47,751 nt of DNA from JAIVHA01 sp965367295 (GTDB lineage Bacteria > Pseudomonadota > Gammaproteobacteria > DSM-19610): NCBI GenBank assembly GCA_965367295.1, contig CBDUHN010000027.1, positions 1 to 47,751 of the forward strand, in the 5' to 3' direction. The first letter of the stretch is position 1; every line of letters begins with the position of its first letter. Shown here piece by piece: positions 8,700-17,117 of this stretch. The position numbers and the translations under genes were made by a program. Below the pieces are notes generated by a model, which worked only from the letters and a program-made list of their open reading frames with translations, made no database searches and was not told the origin of the DNA.

Positions 8700-10895
8700 A
8701 TGCAACTGACCGAGGCTACTGGAGAAAGCACTACCCATCCGGGTATCGACCTGGAGGCTTGGCTGCGCCAGGTTGGCGAGGGGCGCAGTGAGGAGGAACG
8801 GGCCTTTCTGGCCATGGCCGGCCGGCGTGCCCGGCTGGCGCATGAGGGACAGGTGCGCGCCTCCGGTGAACCCTATCTGGCCCATACCCTGGAAGTGGCC
8901 AAGATCGTCAGTGATCTGCGGATGGACAGCGAGGCGGTGGCGGCGGCGGTGCTCCACGATACCGTAGAGGATACCGGGGTCACCCGCGAGGATCTGCGCC
9001 ACGAGTTCGGTGAGAGCGTGGCCCGTCTGGTGGAAGGGGTTACCAAGATGGGACGTATTGGCGAGTACGCCAGTGGCCCGCGTGATAACCCACAGGCAGA
9101 GAACCTGCGTAAATTGCTGCTTGCCATGGCCGAGGATGTGCGCGTGGTGCTCATCAAACTGGCCGATCGTCTGCACAATATGCGTACCCTCAAGTTTCTC
9201 GACCCCGTCCGACAGCACAAGATCGCCCGTGAAACCCTGGAGATCTATGCCCCACTCGCCAACCGGCTGGGGATCTGGCAACTGAAGTGGGAGCTTGAGG
9301 ATCTGTCACTGCGTTATCTGGATCCCGAAACCTACCGGGAGATTGCCGGCCTGCTGGATGCGCGGCGGGTGGAGCGGGAACAGCATATTCAGCAGGTGAT
9401 TGCACAGTTGACCACCGAACTTGGCAAGGCCGGTATTCAGGCTGAGATCACCGGTCGACCGAAACATATCTACAGTATCTGGCGCAAGATGAAGCGTAAG
9501 AGCGTCGACTTCCATGAGATTTTCGATGTCCAGGCGGTGCGGGTATTGGTGGAGCAGCAGAGCGAGTGCTATGCCGTGCTGGGTATCGTGCACAGCCTGT
9601 GGCACCACATCCCCAGGGAGTTTGACGACTACATCGCCAACCCCAAGGAAAACAATTACCGTTCCCTGCATACCGCCGTGGTGGGGCCGGGTGGTCGACC
9701 GGTGGAAGTGCAGATCCGCACCCAGGAGATGCACCAGCATGCGGAGCTCGGTATTGCCGCCCACTGGCGTTACAAGGAAGGCAAGCGATTTGATCCCGGC
9801 TTCGAACAGAAGGTGGCCTGGCTGCGTCAGTTACTGGAATGGAAGGATGAGGAGCCCTCCGCCAGCGATTTTGTCGACCGTTTCAAAAATGAATCCTATG
9901 AAGAAAGGGTCTATGTGCTGACCCCGCAGGGTAAGGTTGTGGATCTTGGGCAGGGCGCCACGGCACTGGATTTTGCCTATCACGTGCACACGGATATCGG
10001 CCATCGCTGCCGGGGTGTAAAGGTGAATGGCCGCATTGTGCCGCTGAACTACGAACTGCACAGTGGTGAACAGGTGGAGGTGCTGACCACCCGCCATGGC
10101 ATGCCCAGTCGCGACTGGCTCAATCCACATCTTGGCTACCTGCGCACCTCACGGGCACGGGCCAAGGTGCGGCACTGGTTCAAGACCCAGGATCGGGAAA
10201 AGAACATCGGTGCCGGACGCCAGACCCTGGAGCGGGAACTGCGGCGTATCGGTACCTCCCAGGTCAATCACGAAAAGCTGGCGCAGCGACTGCACTTCCC
10301 GAATGTTGAGGATATGCTGGCGGCGCTGGGCAGCGGTGAGCTGAACACCTCACAGATCACCGGCGCCGCCATGGCATTGCTGGAGCCGGCCGAAACCCCG
10401 CCTCTGCAGGCTCCCATGCGCGCTGCGCGCGCAAGCGCGGCACGGCCCAGCGATATCCGTATCCAGGGGGTCGGTAATCTGCTGACCCAGACTGCACGCT
10501 GCTGCAAGCCGGTGCCCGACGATCCCATCGTGGGCTACATCACTCGTGGCAGAGGTGTCACTATTCATCGTCAGGACTGTTCCAACATCCTGCGCCTGCG
10601 CCGGGAAGATGCCACGCGTCTGATCGAGGTGGAATGGGGCGAGATGCCGGAGCAGGTGTACTCCGTGGATGTGCATATCCTCGCTTATGACCGGGCCGGG
10701 TTGCTGCGGGATGTATCCTCGCTGCTGGCCAATGAAAAAATCAACGTCAACGGCGTGAATACCCATACCGATCACCAGGACATGATGGCGCGTATGGAAC
10801 TGCGCCTGGAAGTGGCGGATCTCAACCAGTTGAGCCGGGTGTTGTCCCGTATCGGCCAGCTGTCCAATGTGGTGGAAGTCTACCGCAAAGCCTGA
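8700..10895 (+). CDS. relA: (p)ppGpp synthetase RelA, with apparently intact HD motifs
   Basis: A long RelA/SpoT homolog that makes the alarmone (p)ppGpp on starved ribosomes. The 731-residue form starts at ATG 8700. An upstream in-frame ATG at 8631 lacks a ribosome site. Domains: HD region (about 35-185), synthetase (about 230-380) with SIWRKM and REFDDYIANPK, TGS (about 400-460), helical region, a CC-containing zinc-finger/RIS domain (TARCCKP), and a C-terminal ACT domain. The EFDD motif at 307-310 is the EXDD form typical of synthetase-only RelA, not the RXKD of SpoT. Oddly, the hydrolase residues look complete: R53, H62, H86-D87, E90-D91, D156 and N160. E. coli RelA has lost these. It may therefore be bifunctional. 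It stands alone after ligA. Confidence 0.9.
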   Translation: MQLTEATGESTTHPGIDLEAWLRQVGEGRSEEERAFLAMAGRRARLAHEGQVRASGEPYLAHTLEVAKIVSDLRMDSEAVAAAVLHDTVEDTGVTREDLRHEFGESVARLVEGVTKMGRIGEYASGPRDNPQAENLRKLLLAMAEDVRVVLIKLADRLHNMRTLKFLDPVRQHKIARETLEIYAPLANRLGIWQLKWELEDLSLRYLDPETYREIAGLLDARRVEREQHIQQVIAQLTTELGKAGIQAEITGRPKHIYSIWRKMKRKSVDFHEIFDVQAVRVLVEQQSECYAVLGIVHSLWHHIPREFDDYIANPKENNYRSLHTAVVGPGGRPVEVQIRTQEMHQHAELGIAAHWRYKEGKRFDPGFEQKVAWLRQLLEWKDEEPSASDFVDRFKNESYEERVYVLTPQGKVVDLGQGATALDFAYHVHTDIGHRCRGVKVNGRIVPLNYELHSGEQVEVLTTRHGMPSRDWLNPHLGYLRTSRARAKVRHWFKTQDREKNIGAGRQTLERELRRIGTSQVNHEKLAQRLHFPNVEDMLAALGSGELNTSQITGAAMALLEPAETPPLQAPMRAARASAARPSDIRIQGVGNLLTQTARCCKPVPDDPIVGYITRGRGVTIHRQDCSNILRLRREDATRLIEVEWGEMPEQVYSVDVHILAYDRAGLLRDVSSLLANEKINVNGVNTHTDHQDMMARMELRLEVADLNQLSRVLSRIGQLSNVVEVYRKA

Positions 10896-10957
10896 GTTTG
10901 CCCAGGTCTCCCTATCGATTTCAGTAGCTTATTCGGAATTTCCGAGCCTTCCTCACG

Positions 10958-10984
10958 TCAAGCTTTTACGGGCGGGGCCGATAT
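10958..10984 (+). promoter_or_regulatory. Candidate sigma-28 (FliA) promoter of the signalling operon
   Basis: TCAA (10958-10961), exactly 15 bases, then GCCGATAT (10977-10984). The FliA consensus is TAAA-N15-GCCGATAA, so 3 of 4 and 7 of 8 positions match, and the G and TT after the -35 core also fit. The predicted start near 10991 leaves a leader of about 30 bases with AGGAG before the ATG at 11021. Two other FliA-like elements stand in the flagellar locus of this window. Confidence 0.55.
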
Positions 10985-11020
10985 GCTCCGGTAATGACAG
11001 GAGCGGTAGCAGGAGAAGTA

Positions 11021-12175
11021 ATGAGTATTCCAGTCGATGGTGATCGCCTTGGTCAACAGGATCCGGGGGCTGGGCAATCTGTACTGGTAGTCGATGACAA
11101 TAATCTCAACCGGGATCTGTTGCGTATCCGACTGGAGCGAGAGGGTTGTACGGTGCTGGAGGCAGCCAATGGCCAATTGGCGCTGGACGTGTTACGCCAC
11201 TATGCGATTGACCTGGTGTTGCTGGATATCATGATGCCGGTCATGGGGGGTGTCGATACGCTTCGTACCATCAAGCAGGACCCTGAACTACGTAATATTC
11301 CCGTCATTATGATCAGTGCAGTAACCGAAATGGATACTGTTGCTGAATGCATTGCCCATGGTGCAGACGATTATCTGACCAAACCCTTTAACCCGGTTTT
11401 TCTCAAGGCCCGGGTGCGCAGCAGCCTGGAACGCAAGCGGTTCCGGGACCGGGAGCAGAAAAAAGCCACCGAAGTTGCCGGCCCGGAGGCTAAGGGGCAG
11501 TCCTCGAATCAGAATCCTGATGGGGTGCAAGCAGCTACCATCTTCATGTTGGCAAAACTGCTCGAATACCGTGACCCGACCATCGGGCAGCACCATTTGC
11601 GGGTGCGCGAATACTGCAGCGTACTCGCGGACCACCTGGCAAACCTGCCTAGCCATCGTGAGCAACTTACCTGGGAATATCGGCGTGCGCTGAATCAGGC
11701 CAGCCCCCTGCATGATATCGGGATGGGTGTGATACCGGAGCAGACACTGCTCAAGTCCGGCCAACTGACCGGAGAGCAACGCGAGCTGATGCAGTGCCAT
11801 ACCCACTCCGGGGCAGATACCCTGCGGGAAGTACAGAAACAGTGCCCCGGTGACCCGTTCATCGGCATGGCCATTGCAATTGCGCAATATCACCATGAGC
11901 GCTGGGACGGGAAAGGGTATCCCCATGGGCTAAGGGGAGAGGCGATTCCCCTGTGCGCACGTATTGTGGCGCTTGCCGATGTATATGATGCCCTTACTTC
12001 CAGGCGCAGCTATAAAATCGCATCCGACCATGATCAGAGCAAGGCCATTATTCTGATGGAACGCGGCCGTCATTTTGATCCGGATGTGGTGGATGCTTTT
12101 CTGGCCAATGAACAGAGATTCATTGAGATACGCAAATGCCATCCAGATCAGGGTGAGGAATTGGCGAACGGCTAA
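11021..12175 (+). CDS. Response regulator with HD-GYP c-di-GMP phosphodiesterase domain
   Basis: A 384-residue RpfG-like regulator expected to hydrolyse cyclic di-GMP when phosphorylated. The N-terminal receiver (about 15-140) has VLVVDDNNLNRD, phospho-acceptor D69 in LLDIMMP, and the YLTKPF lysine. A linker leads to the HD-GYP domain (about 170-380), with LHDIG and HHERWDGKGYP showing both the HD pair and the GYP motif, then ALADVYDALTSRRSYK. ATG 11021 follows AGGAG by 5 bases. An upstream ATG at 10994 has no ribosome site and would fall at the predicted transcription start. It heads a four-gene plus-strand unit with a hybrid kinase, the likely phosphodonor. It may lower c-di-GMP to favour swimming. 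Confidence 0.93.
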   Translation: MSIPVDGDRLGQQDPGAGQSVLVVDDNNLNRDLLRIRLEREGCTVLEAANGQLALDVLRHYAIDLVLLDIMMPVMGGVDTLRTIKQDPELRNIPVIMISAVTEMDTVAECIAHGADDYLTKPFNPVFLKARVRSSLERKRFRDREQKKATEVAGPEAKGQSSNQNPDGVQAATIFMLAKLLEYRDPTIGQHHLRVREYCSVLADHLANLPSHREQLTWEYRRALNQASPLHDIGMGVIPEQTLLKSGQLTGEQRELMQCHTHSGADTLREVQKQCPGDPFIGMAIAIAQYHHERWDGKGYPHGLRGEAIPLCARIVALADVYDALTSRRSYKIASDHDQSKAIILMERGRHFDPDVVDAFLANEQRFIEIRKCHPDQGEELANG

Positions 12176-12223
12176 GGTTTCATAGAACGATACACATCGG
12201 CTGCCTGGGTTGGAGAATGGATT

Positions 12224-12610
12224 ATGACAGAACGGAGTTTCCGCTTTATTTTAGGAGCGGCATTGTTGCTGCTGCTGTTTTTCCGGCTGGATATGGGAAT
12301 CTATATCTATATCGGAATTCTGTTGTTTGAGGGTCTCACTAACTGGAGAGTGCCCATCATCGTATCCCGCCTGCGTTATGGAACGGCCTATAATTACGCA
12401 GACCTCATCAATTCAGAGTGCACCGCGATTACCTTTGATGCAGAGCGTGTCCTGCGTTTGCTGGTAGCCGGTCTTCTGGTCGTGACGTTTGTGATTTTCA
12501 AGGAACAGGTCTGGTTCTTCCCCTGGTTTATCGGGTTTATGCTGTTTATGGCGGGAATGACCAATATTTGTCCGATGGTCATGTTCCTGCGCTGGTTGGG
12601 CTTCCGCTAG
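12224..12610 (+). CDS. Small membrane protein, YgaP/DUF2892-like transmembrane unit
   Basis: A 128-residue hydrophobic protein with probable membrane segments near residues 7-20 and 25-37 and a pair from about 78 to 118. The C-terminal stretch FMAGMTNICPMVMFLRWLGFR resembles the C-terminal helix of the DUF2892/YgaP membrane family, which commonly includes a Cys-Pro near its end. The central part with INSECTAITFDAER is soluble and not recognised. It lies between a response regulator and a hybrid kinase. Its stop codon is immediately followed by the kinase ATG, so the two are almost certainly translated from one message. A role as a membrane partner of the kinase is inference only. Confidence 0.7.
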   Translation: MTERSFRFILGAALLLLLFFRLDMGIYIYIGILLFEGLTNWRVPIIVSRLRYGTAYNYADLINSECTAITFDAERVLRLLVAGLLVVTFVIFKEQVWFFPWFIGFMLFMAGMTNICPMVMFLRWLGFR

Positions 12611-14887
12611 ATGGAGCTGGAAAAGGAGCATATCGCCGTATCCGATGACTGGACCCGCAACTGGCAGGCCAGCATCGCGGTCAAAATCACCGCGATTGTG
12701 CTTTGGGTGATCATCCTTATCGTTTTCATCCTTTCCATTTTCATGCTCAAGGACCTGGAACGTGATATTCAGGCTGATTTTGAAACCAAGGCTGATCAGA
12801 TCGCCTACCAGATTGCCATGTTATGGGAGGCTTCCCATTCGCTGAGTGACGGGGAGTTGGGCGAGGAATTGAATTCCCGCTATAAAGGGCTCGGGTTTAG
12901 CGGTTTTATCCTTACCGCCGGGGATCAGTATCTGCAGGTCGGCAATACGATTGACCATTCCTATTCCGTTCTGCGGCGCATCCCCATGTCACGTGACGAC
13001 GGCGTACCTGTCAATGTACGTGCCTATTATCCTGATCCTGCGCATTTGGCTCGTGAACAGCGTAACCGTCTCACCATTGGTTTATTCTGCGTCCTGTTGT
13101 TATTTGGCATTTTCATCACCTGGGCGACCCGTATCATTCTGCATCGCCCCCTGCAGGTGCTGGTGAGTGCAATCCGCTCCATTTCTGACGGCAACCAGAA
13201 AGTCCGGTTTGATGTCAGTCGGCAAGATGAGTTCGGCACCCTGTCACGTTTTTTCAATGAAATGCTCGATCAGCTGATGCTACAGAAAGAGGCCCTGCAG
13301 CAGGCGCTGGAAGAGGCGGAATCGGCCAGTCGCTCCAAAAGTGCTTTCCTTGCCAATATGAGTCATGAATTACGGACTCCATTAAACGCCATTATTGGTT
13401 ATAGCGAGATGTTGCAGGAAGATGCGGATGAGATGGGCAACCGTCATCTGGCGGAGGACCTGCAGCGCATCCATGGTGCGGGACGCCATCTGCTATCGCT
13501 GATCAATGGCATTCTCGATCTTTCTAAAATCGAGGCCGGGAAGATGGAGCTGGATGTGGATGTGTTCGATATCGAGTCCATGCTGGAAGATGTGGTGGCG
13601 ACTATCCATCCCATTATGGAGCATCATGGAAACCGCCTTGTGGTGCATTGTGAGCCCGGTATAGGCAGCATCGAGACGGATCAGATCAAGGTACGCCAGA
13701 CATTGTTTAACCTGCTGAGCAACGCAGCCAAGTTCACGGAACATGGTACGGTGACGCTTTCGGCTGAGCGGATCATCGAGAGTGGAACAGCCTGGTTGCG
13801 TTTTGCAGTTGAGGATAGTGGTATCGGTATTCCCCAGGAGCAGATCAAGCGCCTGTTCAAGGATTTTAGCCAGGTGGATACCTCCACTTCGAAAAAATAT
13901 GGAGGTACCGGCCTTGGGCTGGCAATCAGTCGACGCTACTGTCAAATGATGGGAGGCGATATCCAGGTGCAGAGCAGTGTTGGAAAAGGCTCGGTATTCA
14001 CTGTCCTGCTGCCGTTTGATCGTAAGGGACTACAAAATTCGCGTTCCGTTGCCTCGGCTACGGTTGTGACCGGCGGCACTGATATAGGTCCGGATGCGCT
14101 GATCTCCGGCACCGATGGGGCAGAGCTGCCACGTGGAAGGGAGAAGGATGGGCGCCATCGTGTGCTGATCATTGATGATGATCCCGGTGCCCGTGGAATG
14201 CTGACTCGCTACCTGGAACGTGAGGGTTTTGAGGTGTTACAGGCTGCAAACGGCCTGCAAGGCCTGGAGTTCGCGCGGGAAGTGCTTCCCGATGTCATCA
14301 CCCTGGATGTGTGCATGCCGGATATGAATGGGCGACAGGTATTACAGTCATTAAAGGCGGATCAGCAGCTACGACATATCCCGGTTGTCATGGTCAGTAT
14401 GGAGGATTTCAGTAATGAATGGCGTGAATCCGGGGCTGCGGAGTTCCTTTCCAAACCAATTGAGCGGGGACAGCTCAACCGCATTATCCAGGAATGTATG
14501 CAGGATGGTAATCATGGTCCAGTACTCGTGGTGGACGATAACAGTGGCACCCGCGAATTGATTGTCAGGAGCCTGCAGGATGCAGGTCTTCCGGCCATCG
14601 AAGCGGAGGATGGGGTTGAGGCGCTTGAGAAAATGCAACGTTACGCGCCTTCGCTGGTATTGCTTGACCTGATCATGCCACGCATGAATGGTTTCGAAAT
14701 GCTGGAACTGGCCAGCAAGGAGCCGGCGTTACGGAGCATTCCCGTGGTGGTGATGACCGCCCTGGATCTGTCGGACGAGGACCGGGACCGGATCGGTGCC
14801 TGTGCAAAATGGGTGGTGGAAAAAAGTCCGGATTTGCGGGAAGAACTCCTGGAGCAGATCCGCATGCATATCAAAGAAGCCAGCTAG
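12611..14887 (+). CDS. Membrane hybrid histidine kinase with two receiver domains
   Basis: A 758-residue sensor kinase. Membrane segments at about 27-47 and 156-176 enclose a periplasmic sensor of roughly 110 residues that is not recognised. A HAMP linker follows (HRPLQVLVSAIRSISDG). Then come HisKA with phospho-acceptor H252 in MSHELRTPLN, and the HATPase domain with N (LFNLLSNAAKF), G1 (DSGIGIP) and G2 (GGTGLGLAIS) boxes. Two receivers follow, with D566 (LDVCMPDMNG) and D686 (LDLIMPRMNG). The second receiver ends in WVVEKSP, with the usual lysine region altered. No Hpt domain is present. The chain of receivers plus the free CheY-like protein downstream suggests a branched phosphorelay. The start abuts the upstream stop codon. 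Confidence 0.95.
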   Translation: MELEKEHIAVSDDWTRNWQASIAVKITAIVLWVIILIVFILSIFMLKDLERDIQADFETKADQIAYQIAMLWEASHSLSDGELGEELNSRYKGLGFSGFILTAGDQYLQVGNTIDHSYSVLRRIPMSRDDGVPVNVRAYYPDPAHLAREQRNRLTIGLFCVLLLFGIFITWATRIILHRPLQVLVSAIRSISDGNQKVRFDVSRQDEFGTLSRFFNEMLDQLMLQKEALQQALEEAESASRSKSAFLANMSHELRTPLNAIIGYSEMLQEDADEMGNRHLAEDLQRIHGAGRHLLSLINGILDLSKIEAGKMELDVDVFDIESMLEDVVATIHPIMEHHGNRLVVHCEPGIGSIETDQIKVRQTLFNLLSNAAKFTEHGTVTLSAERIIESGTAWLRFAVEDSGIGIPQEQIKRLFKDFSQVDTSTSKKYGGTGLGLAISRRYCQMMGGDIQVQSSVGKGSVFTVLLPFDRKGLQNSRSVASATVVTGGTDIGPDALISGTDGAELPRGREKDGRHRVLIIDDDPGARGMLTRYLEREGFEVLQAANGLQGLEFAREVLPDVITLDVCMPDMNGRQVLQSLKADQQLRHIPVVMVSMEDFSNEWRESGAAEFLSKPIERGQLNRIIQECMQDGNHGPVLVVDDNSGTRELIVRSLQDAGLPAIEAEDGVEALEKMQRYAPSLVLLDLIMPRMNGFEMLELASKEPALRSIPVVVMTALDLSDEDRDRIGACAKWVVEKSPDLREELLEQIRMHIKEAS

Positions 14888-14899
14888 GGGGGAAGGGCG

Positions 14900-15274
14900 T
14901 TGGTAGCGATTCTGGTAGTGGAAGACAATGATATGAACCGGGACATGTTGTGCCGGCGCCTGGAAAGAAGGGGGTTTGCGGTGCAGTGCGCGGTCGATGG
15001 TAAGGCAGGAGTGGGGTTGGCGGAATCGATGCAGCCGGATCTCGTGTTACTGGATATCGGTTTGCCGGTACTGGATGGCTGGGACGCCATTCGTCTGCTC
15101 AAGTCATCTTCTGCAACCCGTCAGATTCCCGTGATTGCATTGACTGCCCATGCCATGATGGGGGATCGGGAGCGCGTGATCGCGGCCGGTTTTGATGAAT
15201 ATGATACCAAGCCGGTTGAGTTCGAACGGCTGATGAATAAAATCCAGTTGTTGCTGGATGCCCGATCGGTATGA
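14900..15274 (+). CDS. Single-domain CheY-like response regulator
   Basis: A 124-residue stand-alone receiver. Acidic pair in VEDNDMNRD, phospho-acceptor D52 in LLDIGLP, conserved threonine in ALTAHAM, and lysine in DTKPVEF are all present. It most resembles the DivK/receiver modules of hybrid kinases. The start is TTG at 14900, supported by a strong purine-rich ribosome site (GGGGGGAAGG) a few bases upstream. It is 12 bases downstream of the hybrid kinase and ends the operon just before a strong hairpin. It could relay phosphate between kinase and output. Confidence 0.92.
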   Translation: MVAILVVEDNDMNRDMLCRRLERRGFAVQCAVDGKAGVGLAESMQPDLVLLDIGLPVLDGWDAIRLLKSSSATRQIPVIALTAHAMMGDRERVIAAGFDEYDTKPVEFERLMNKIQLLLDARSV

Positions 15275-15281
15275 ATGAATG

Positions 15282-15312
15282 CCCCGCTGCCTGCACGCCG
15301 GCAGCAGCGGGG
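15282..15312 (+). terminator. Hairpin closing the signalling operon
   Basis: CCCCGCTG (15282-15289) pairs with CAGCGGGG (15305-15312). An inner CTGC/GCAG extends the stem with one bulged C and a 6-base loop. It lies 8 bases after the CheY-like stop codon. No long T run follows, so it is a weak intrinsic terminator by sequence. It may serve both convergent genes. Confidence 0.55.
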
Positions 15313-15352
15313 ATGTTGCCAGGTTCTGTTCTAGCGAAGGAAAGTCACGTAT

Positions 15353-15628
15353 TTATTGTGAACTGTCGGTGTCACCGGATTTTTCATTCATCATTTCAAA
15401 GGCGCTGAATTCGGAACTATCAATGGCGCCATTGCCATCCTTGTCGACCTGACTCCAGGCGGAACTTAATTCAGTATCGCTGCTTGCCTCGACCGCGCTC
15501 AAACTCCCATCCTGATTTTCGTCCAGTTGCTGGAATTGGGTGCTTGCCTGTTCTCCAGCAAAGACCGTTGTGCCCAGCAGCAGGGATGCGAACAGGGTAA
15601 ATCCTTTCAGCAAAGTGTTCGTGCTCAT
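15353..15628 (-). CDS. Secreted EF-hand calcium-binding protein
   Basis: A 91-residue protein with a signal peptide (KGFTLFASLLLGTTVFAGE, cleavage near residue 24-25) and two canonical EF-hand loops. Loop 1 is D36-N38-D40-G-S42...E47 and loop 2 is D62-D64-N66-G-A68...E73. Both keep the position-1 Asp and position-12 Glu that bind Ca2+. It should be a periplasmic or exported calcium binder. ATG 15628 was chosen because AAGGAG lies 8 bases before it and the signal peptide begins there, although the frame is open further upstream. It is convergent with the signalling operon. The specific role is unknown. Confidence 0.82.
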   Translation of the reverse strand: MSTNTLLKGFTLFASLLLGTTVFAGEQASTQFQQLDENQDGSLSAVEASSDTELSSAWSQVDKDGNGAIDSSEFSAFEMMNEKSGDTDSSQ

Positions 15629-15909
15629 TTGTAAGCTCCTTTTGGTTTTGAAATATACCGCGAGGAATGAGCAAGCATTCAACATGCCAATCGAAAAAAA
15701 ATTTTGTTTTACAATAAGATGTAATTTCAGGGTGGGCAGGGAACCCGGCTGACTGTCGTTGCACAGTGACACTGGATAGAGCTGGCTGGACAAGCGATTG
15801 AAGTAACTGGAATCCTGCTGTCGTCATCCTGCTACAGACAGTTTCGGCTGCCATCAAGAACTCTTGCGCATGGCCGCTACCCTCATGTAGTCTCTTGTCA
15901 GTGTGAGGA

Positions 15910-16401
15910 ATGATGATGTTGCGCTTTCTATCTGTATTTACAGCCCTTATTTGTGCATTAGCAGTTTGCGGGGCTGCACAAGCCGCACAGTTTGATACAC
16001 GCATTCCCATGTTGACCGGCGGTGCGGCAACTTTTTACGTGCAGGGGCAGCTGGGCGACCTGGAAACCACGGATTTTATGGTGGATACCGGTTCCGGTTT
16101 CATGACCATCAACCAGGCCACCCTCGACCAGTTGATGGCGCGTGAGCTTGCGCACTATGAGCGGGATATGCGGGGTGTGCTGGCAGATGGTAGCGAACTT
16201 GTGGTACCGATCTACCGTATTGCCCGGTTCAATATCGGTGCGAATTGCGTGATCGAGAATGTGGAAGCGGCCCTGTTCCAGACCTCCCGACAGATCCTTG
16301 GCCTGAGTGCATTGAACCGGGCAGCTCCGTTCATCTTTTCCGTCGATCCACCGGAGCTGGTGTTGAGTGATTGTGCAGATCTGGCAGCAACCGATAGCTA
16401 G
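15910..16401 (+). CDS. Periplasmic retropepsin-like aspartic protease
   Basis: An exported protein of about 160 residues. The signal peptide MLRFLSVFTALICALAVCGAAQAA is followed by a single retropepsin-type domain. The catalytic motif VDTGSGF (D59 from the first ATG) lies in a typical beta context, and ILGLSALN near residue 138 matches the second conserved hydrophobic-hydrophobic-Gly motif. One motif per chain means it would act as a homodimer. Three consecutive ATG codons (15910, 15913, 15916) follow GAGGA at 15905-15909; the third has the best spacing. This resembles the bacterial clan AA aspartic protease family. The substrate is unknown. Confidence 0.8.
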   Translation: MMMLRFLSVFTALICALAVCGAAQAAQFDTRIPMLTGGAATFYVQGQLGDLETTDFMVDTGSGFMTINQATLDQLMARELAHYERDMRGVLADGSELVVPIYRIARFNIGANCVIENVEAALFQTSRQILGLSALNRAAPFIFSVDPPELVLSDCADLAATDS

Positions 16402-16487
16402 GGAAGGACTTGCTGTGAGAGTCGCATTCCATGGTCCTGGCCTTGTCGTGGCCGCTGCCTGGTGCCGTTACTAATAGAGTACGGGAC

Positions 16488-17117
16488 TCAGGTTGACTTG
16501 TTCAGGGACTGCGTATAGTGATCGAAAAACACGCGCACCAGATCCGATCGGGTAACGATGCCGCGTAGGTGACGTTGCTGGTCACAGATCACAACGCGCT
16601 TTACGCAGTGCCGTTTCATCAGTTCAATGACATCGTGTAGCTCCTGTTCCTGGTGCGCACACACTACGTTGCGGGTCATATGATCGGCAACCGGGCCATC
16701 CGGCACTTCCATTTCCCCGTGGTGAGTCAGGTGATTTAACATGGATTCCATGGTCTGCCACAGGCTATGGGTGTGATGCTGGGCAGGAACCCCGAGGGCA
16801 CCCAGGAAGTCAGCTTCGGTGATGATACCAATCAATACCCCGGTTTCATCAACAACGGGAAGACCACTGATATGCTTGGTAATCATCAGGTGTGCCGCTT
16901 CATTCATACTGGTTTGCGGATGCACGGTGTGAACCGGCTGGCTCATTATCCTCTTTATGGTAACGGATTCGGTTGCACGCATCATGGCGATTTTCTCGGC
17001 TCGGCGGTTCAGTTCAACAAGATCGTCAGCGGTGACATCAATGTAGGTATCCATGCTTTGCATTGCCTGTTGAAAGTCAGCGCGAGTAGGTCGTTTAGGT
17101 GGATTTTGATTGCTCAC
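16488..17117 (-). CDS. Tandem CBS-domain protein
   Basis: A 209-residue cytoplasmic protein. The first 55 residues are polar and helical. Two CBS motifs follow, one around 59-112 (IMSQPVHTVHPQTSMNEAAHLM...SGLPVVDE) and one around 148-200 (HMTRNVVCAHQEQELHDVIELM...HLRGIVTRSDLV). The pair should form one Bateman module that binds an adenine nucleotide. A histidine-rich insert (HHTHSLW...HLTHHGE) sits between the repeats. Its start overlaps the end of the HPP gene by 23 bases. In many bacteria HPP and CBS domains are fused, so this looks like the split form of the same regulator-transporter unit. Confidence 0.88.
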   Translation of the reverse strand: MSNQNPPKRPTRADFQQAMQSMDTYIDVTADDLVELNRRAEKIAMMRATESVTIKRIMSQPVHTVHPQTSMNEAAHLMITKHISGLPVVDETGVLIGIITEADFLGALGVPAQHHTHSLWQTMESMLNHLTHHGEMEVPDGPVADHMTRNVVCAHQEQELHDVIELMKRHCVKRVVICDQQRHLRGIVTRSDLVRVFFDHYTQSLNKST

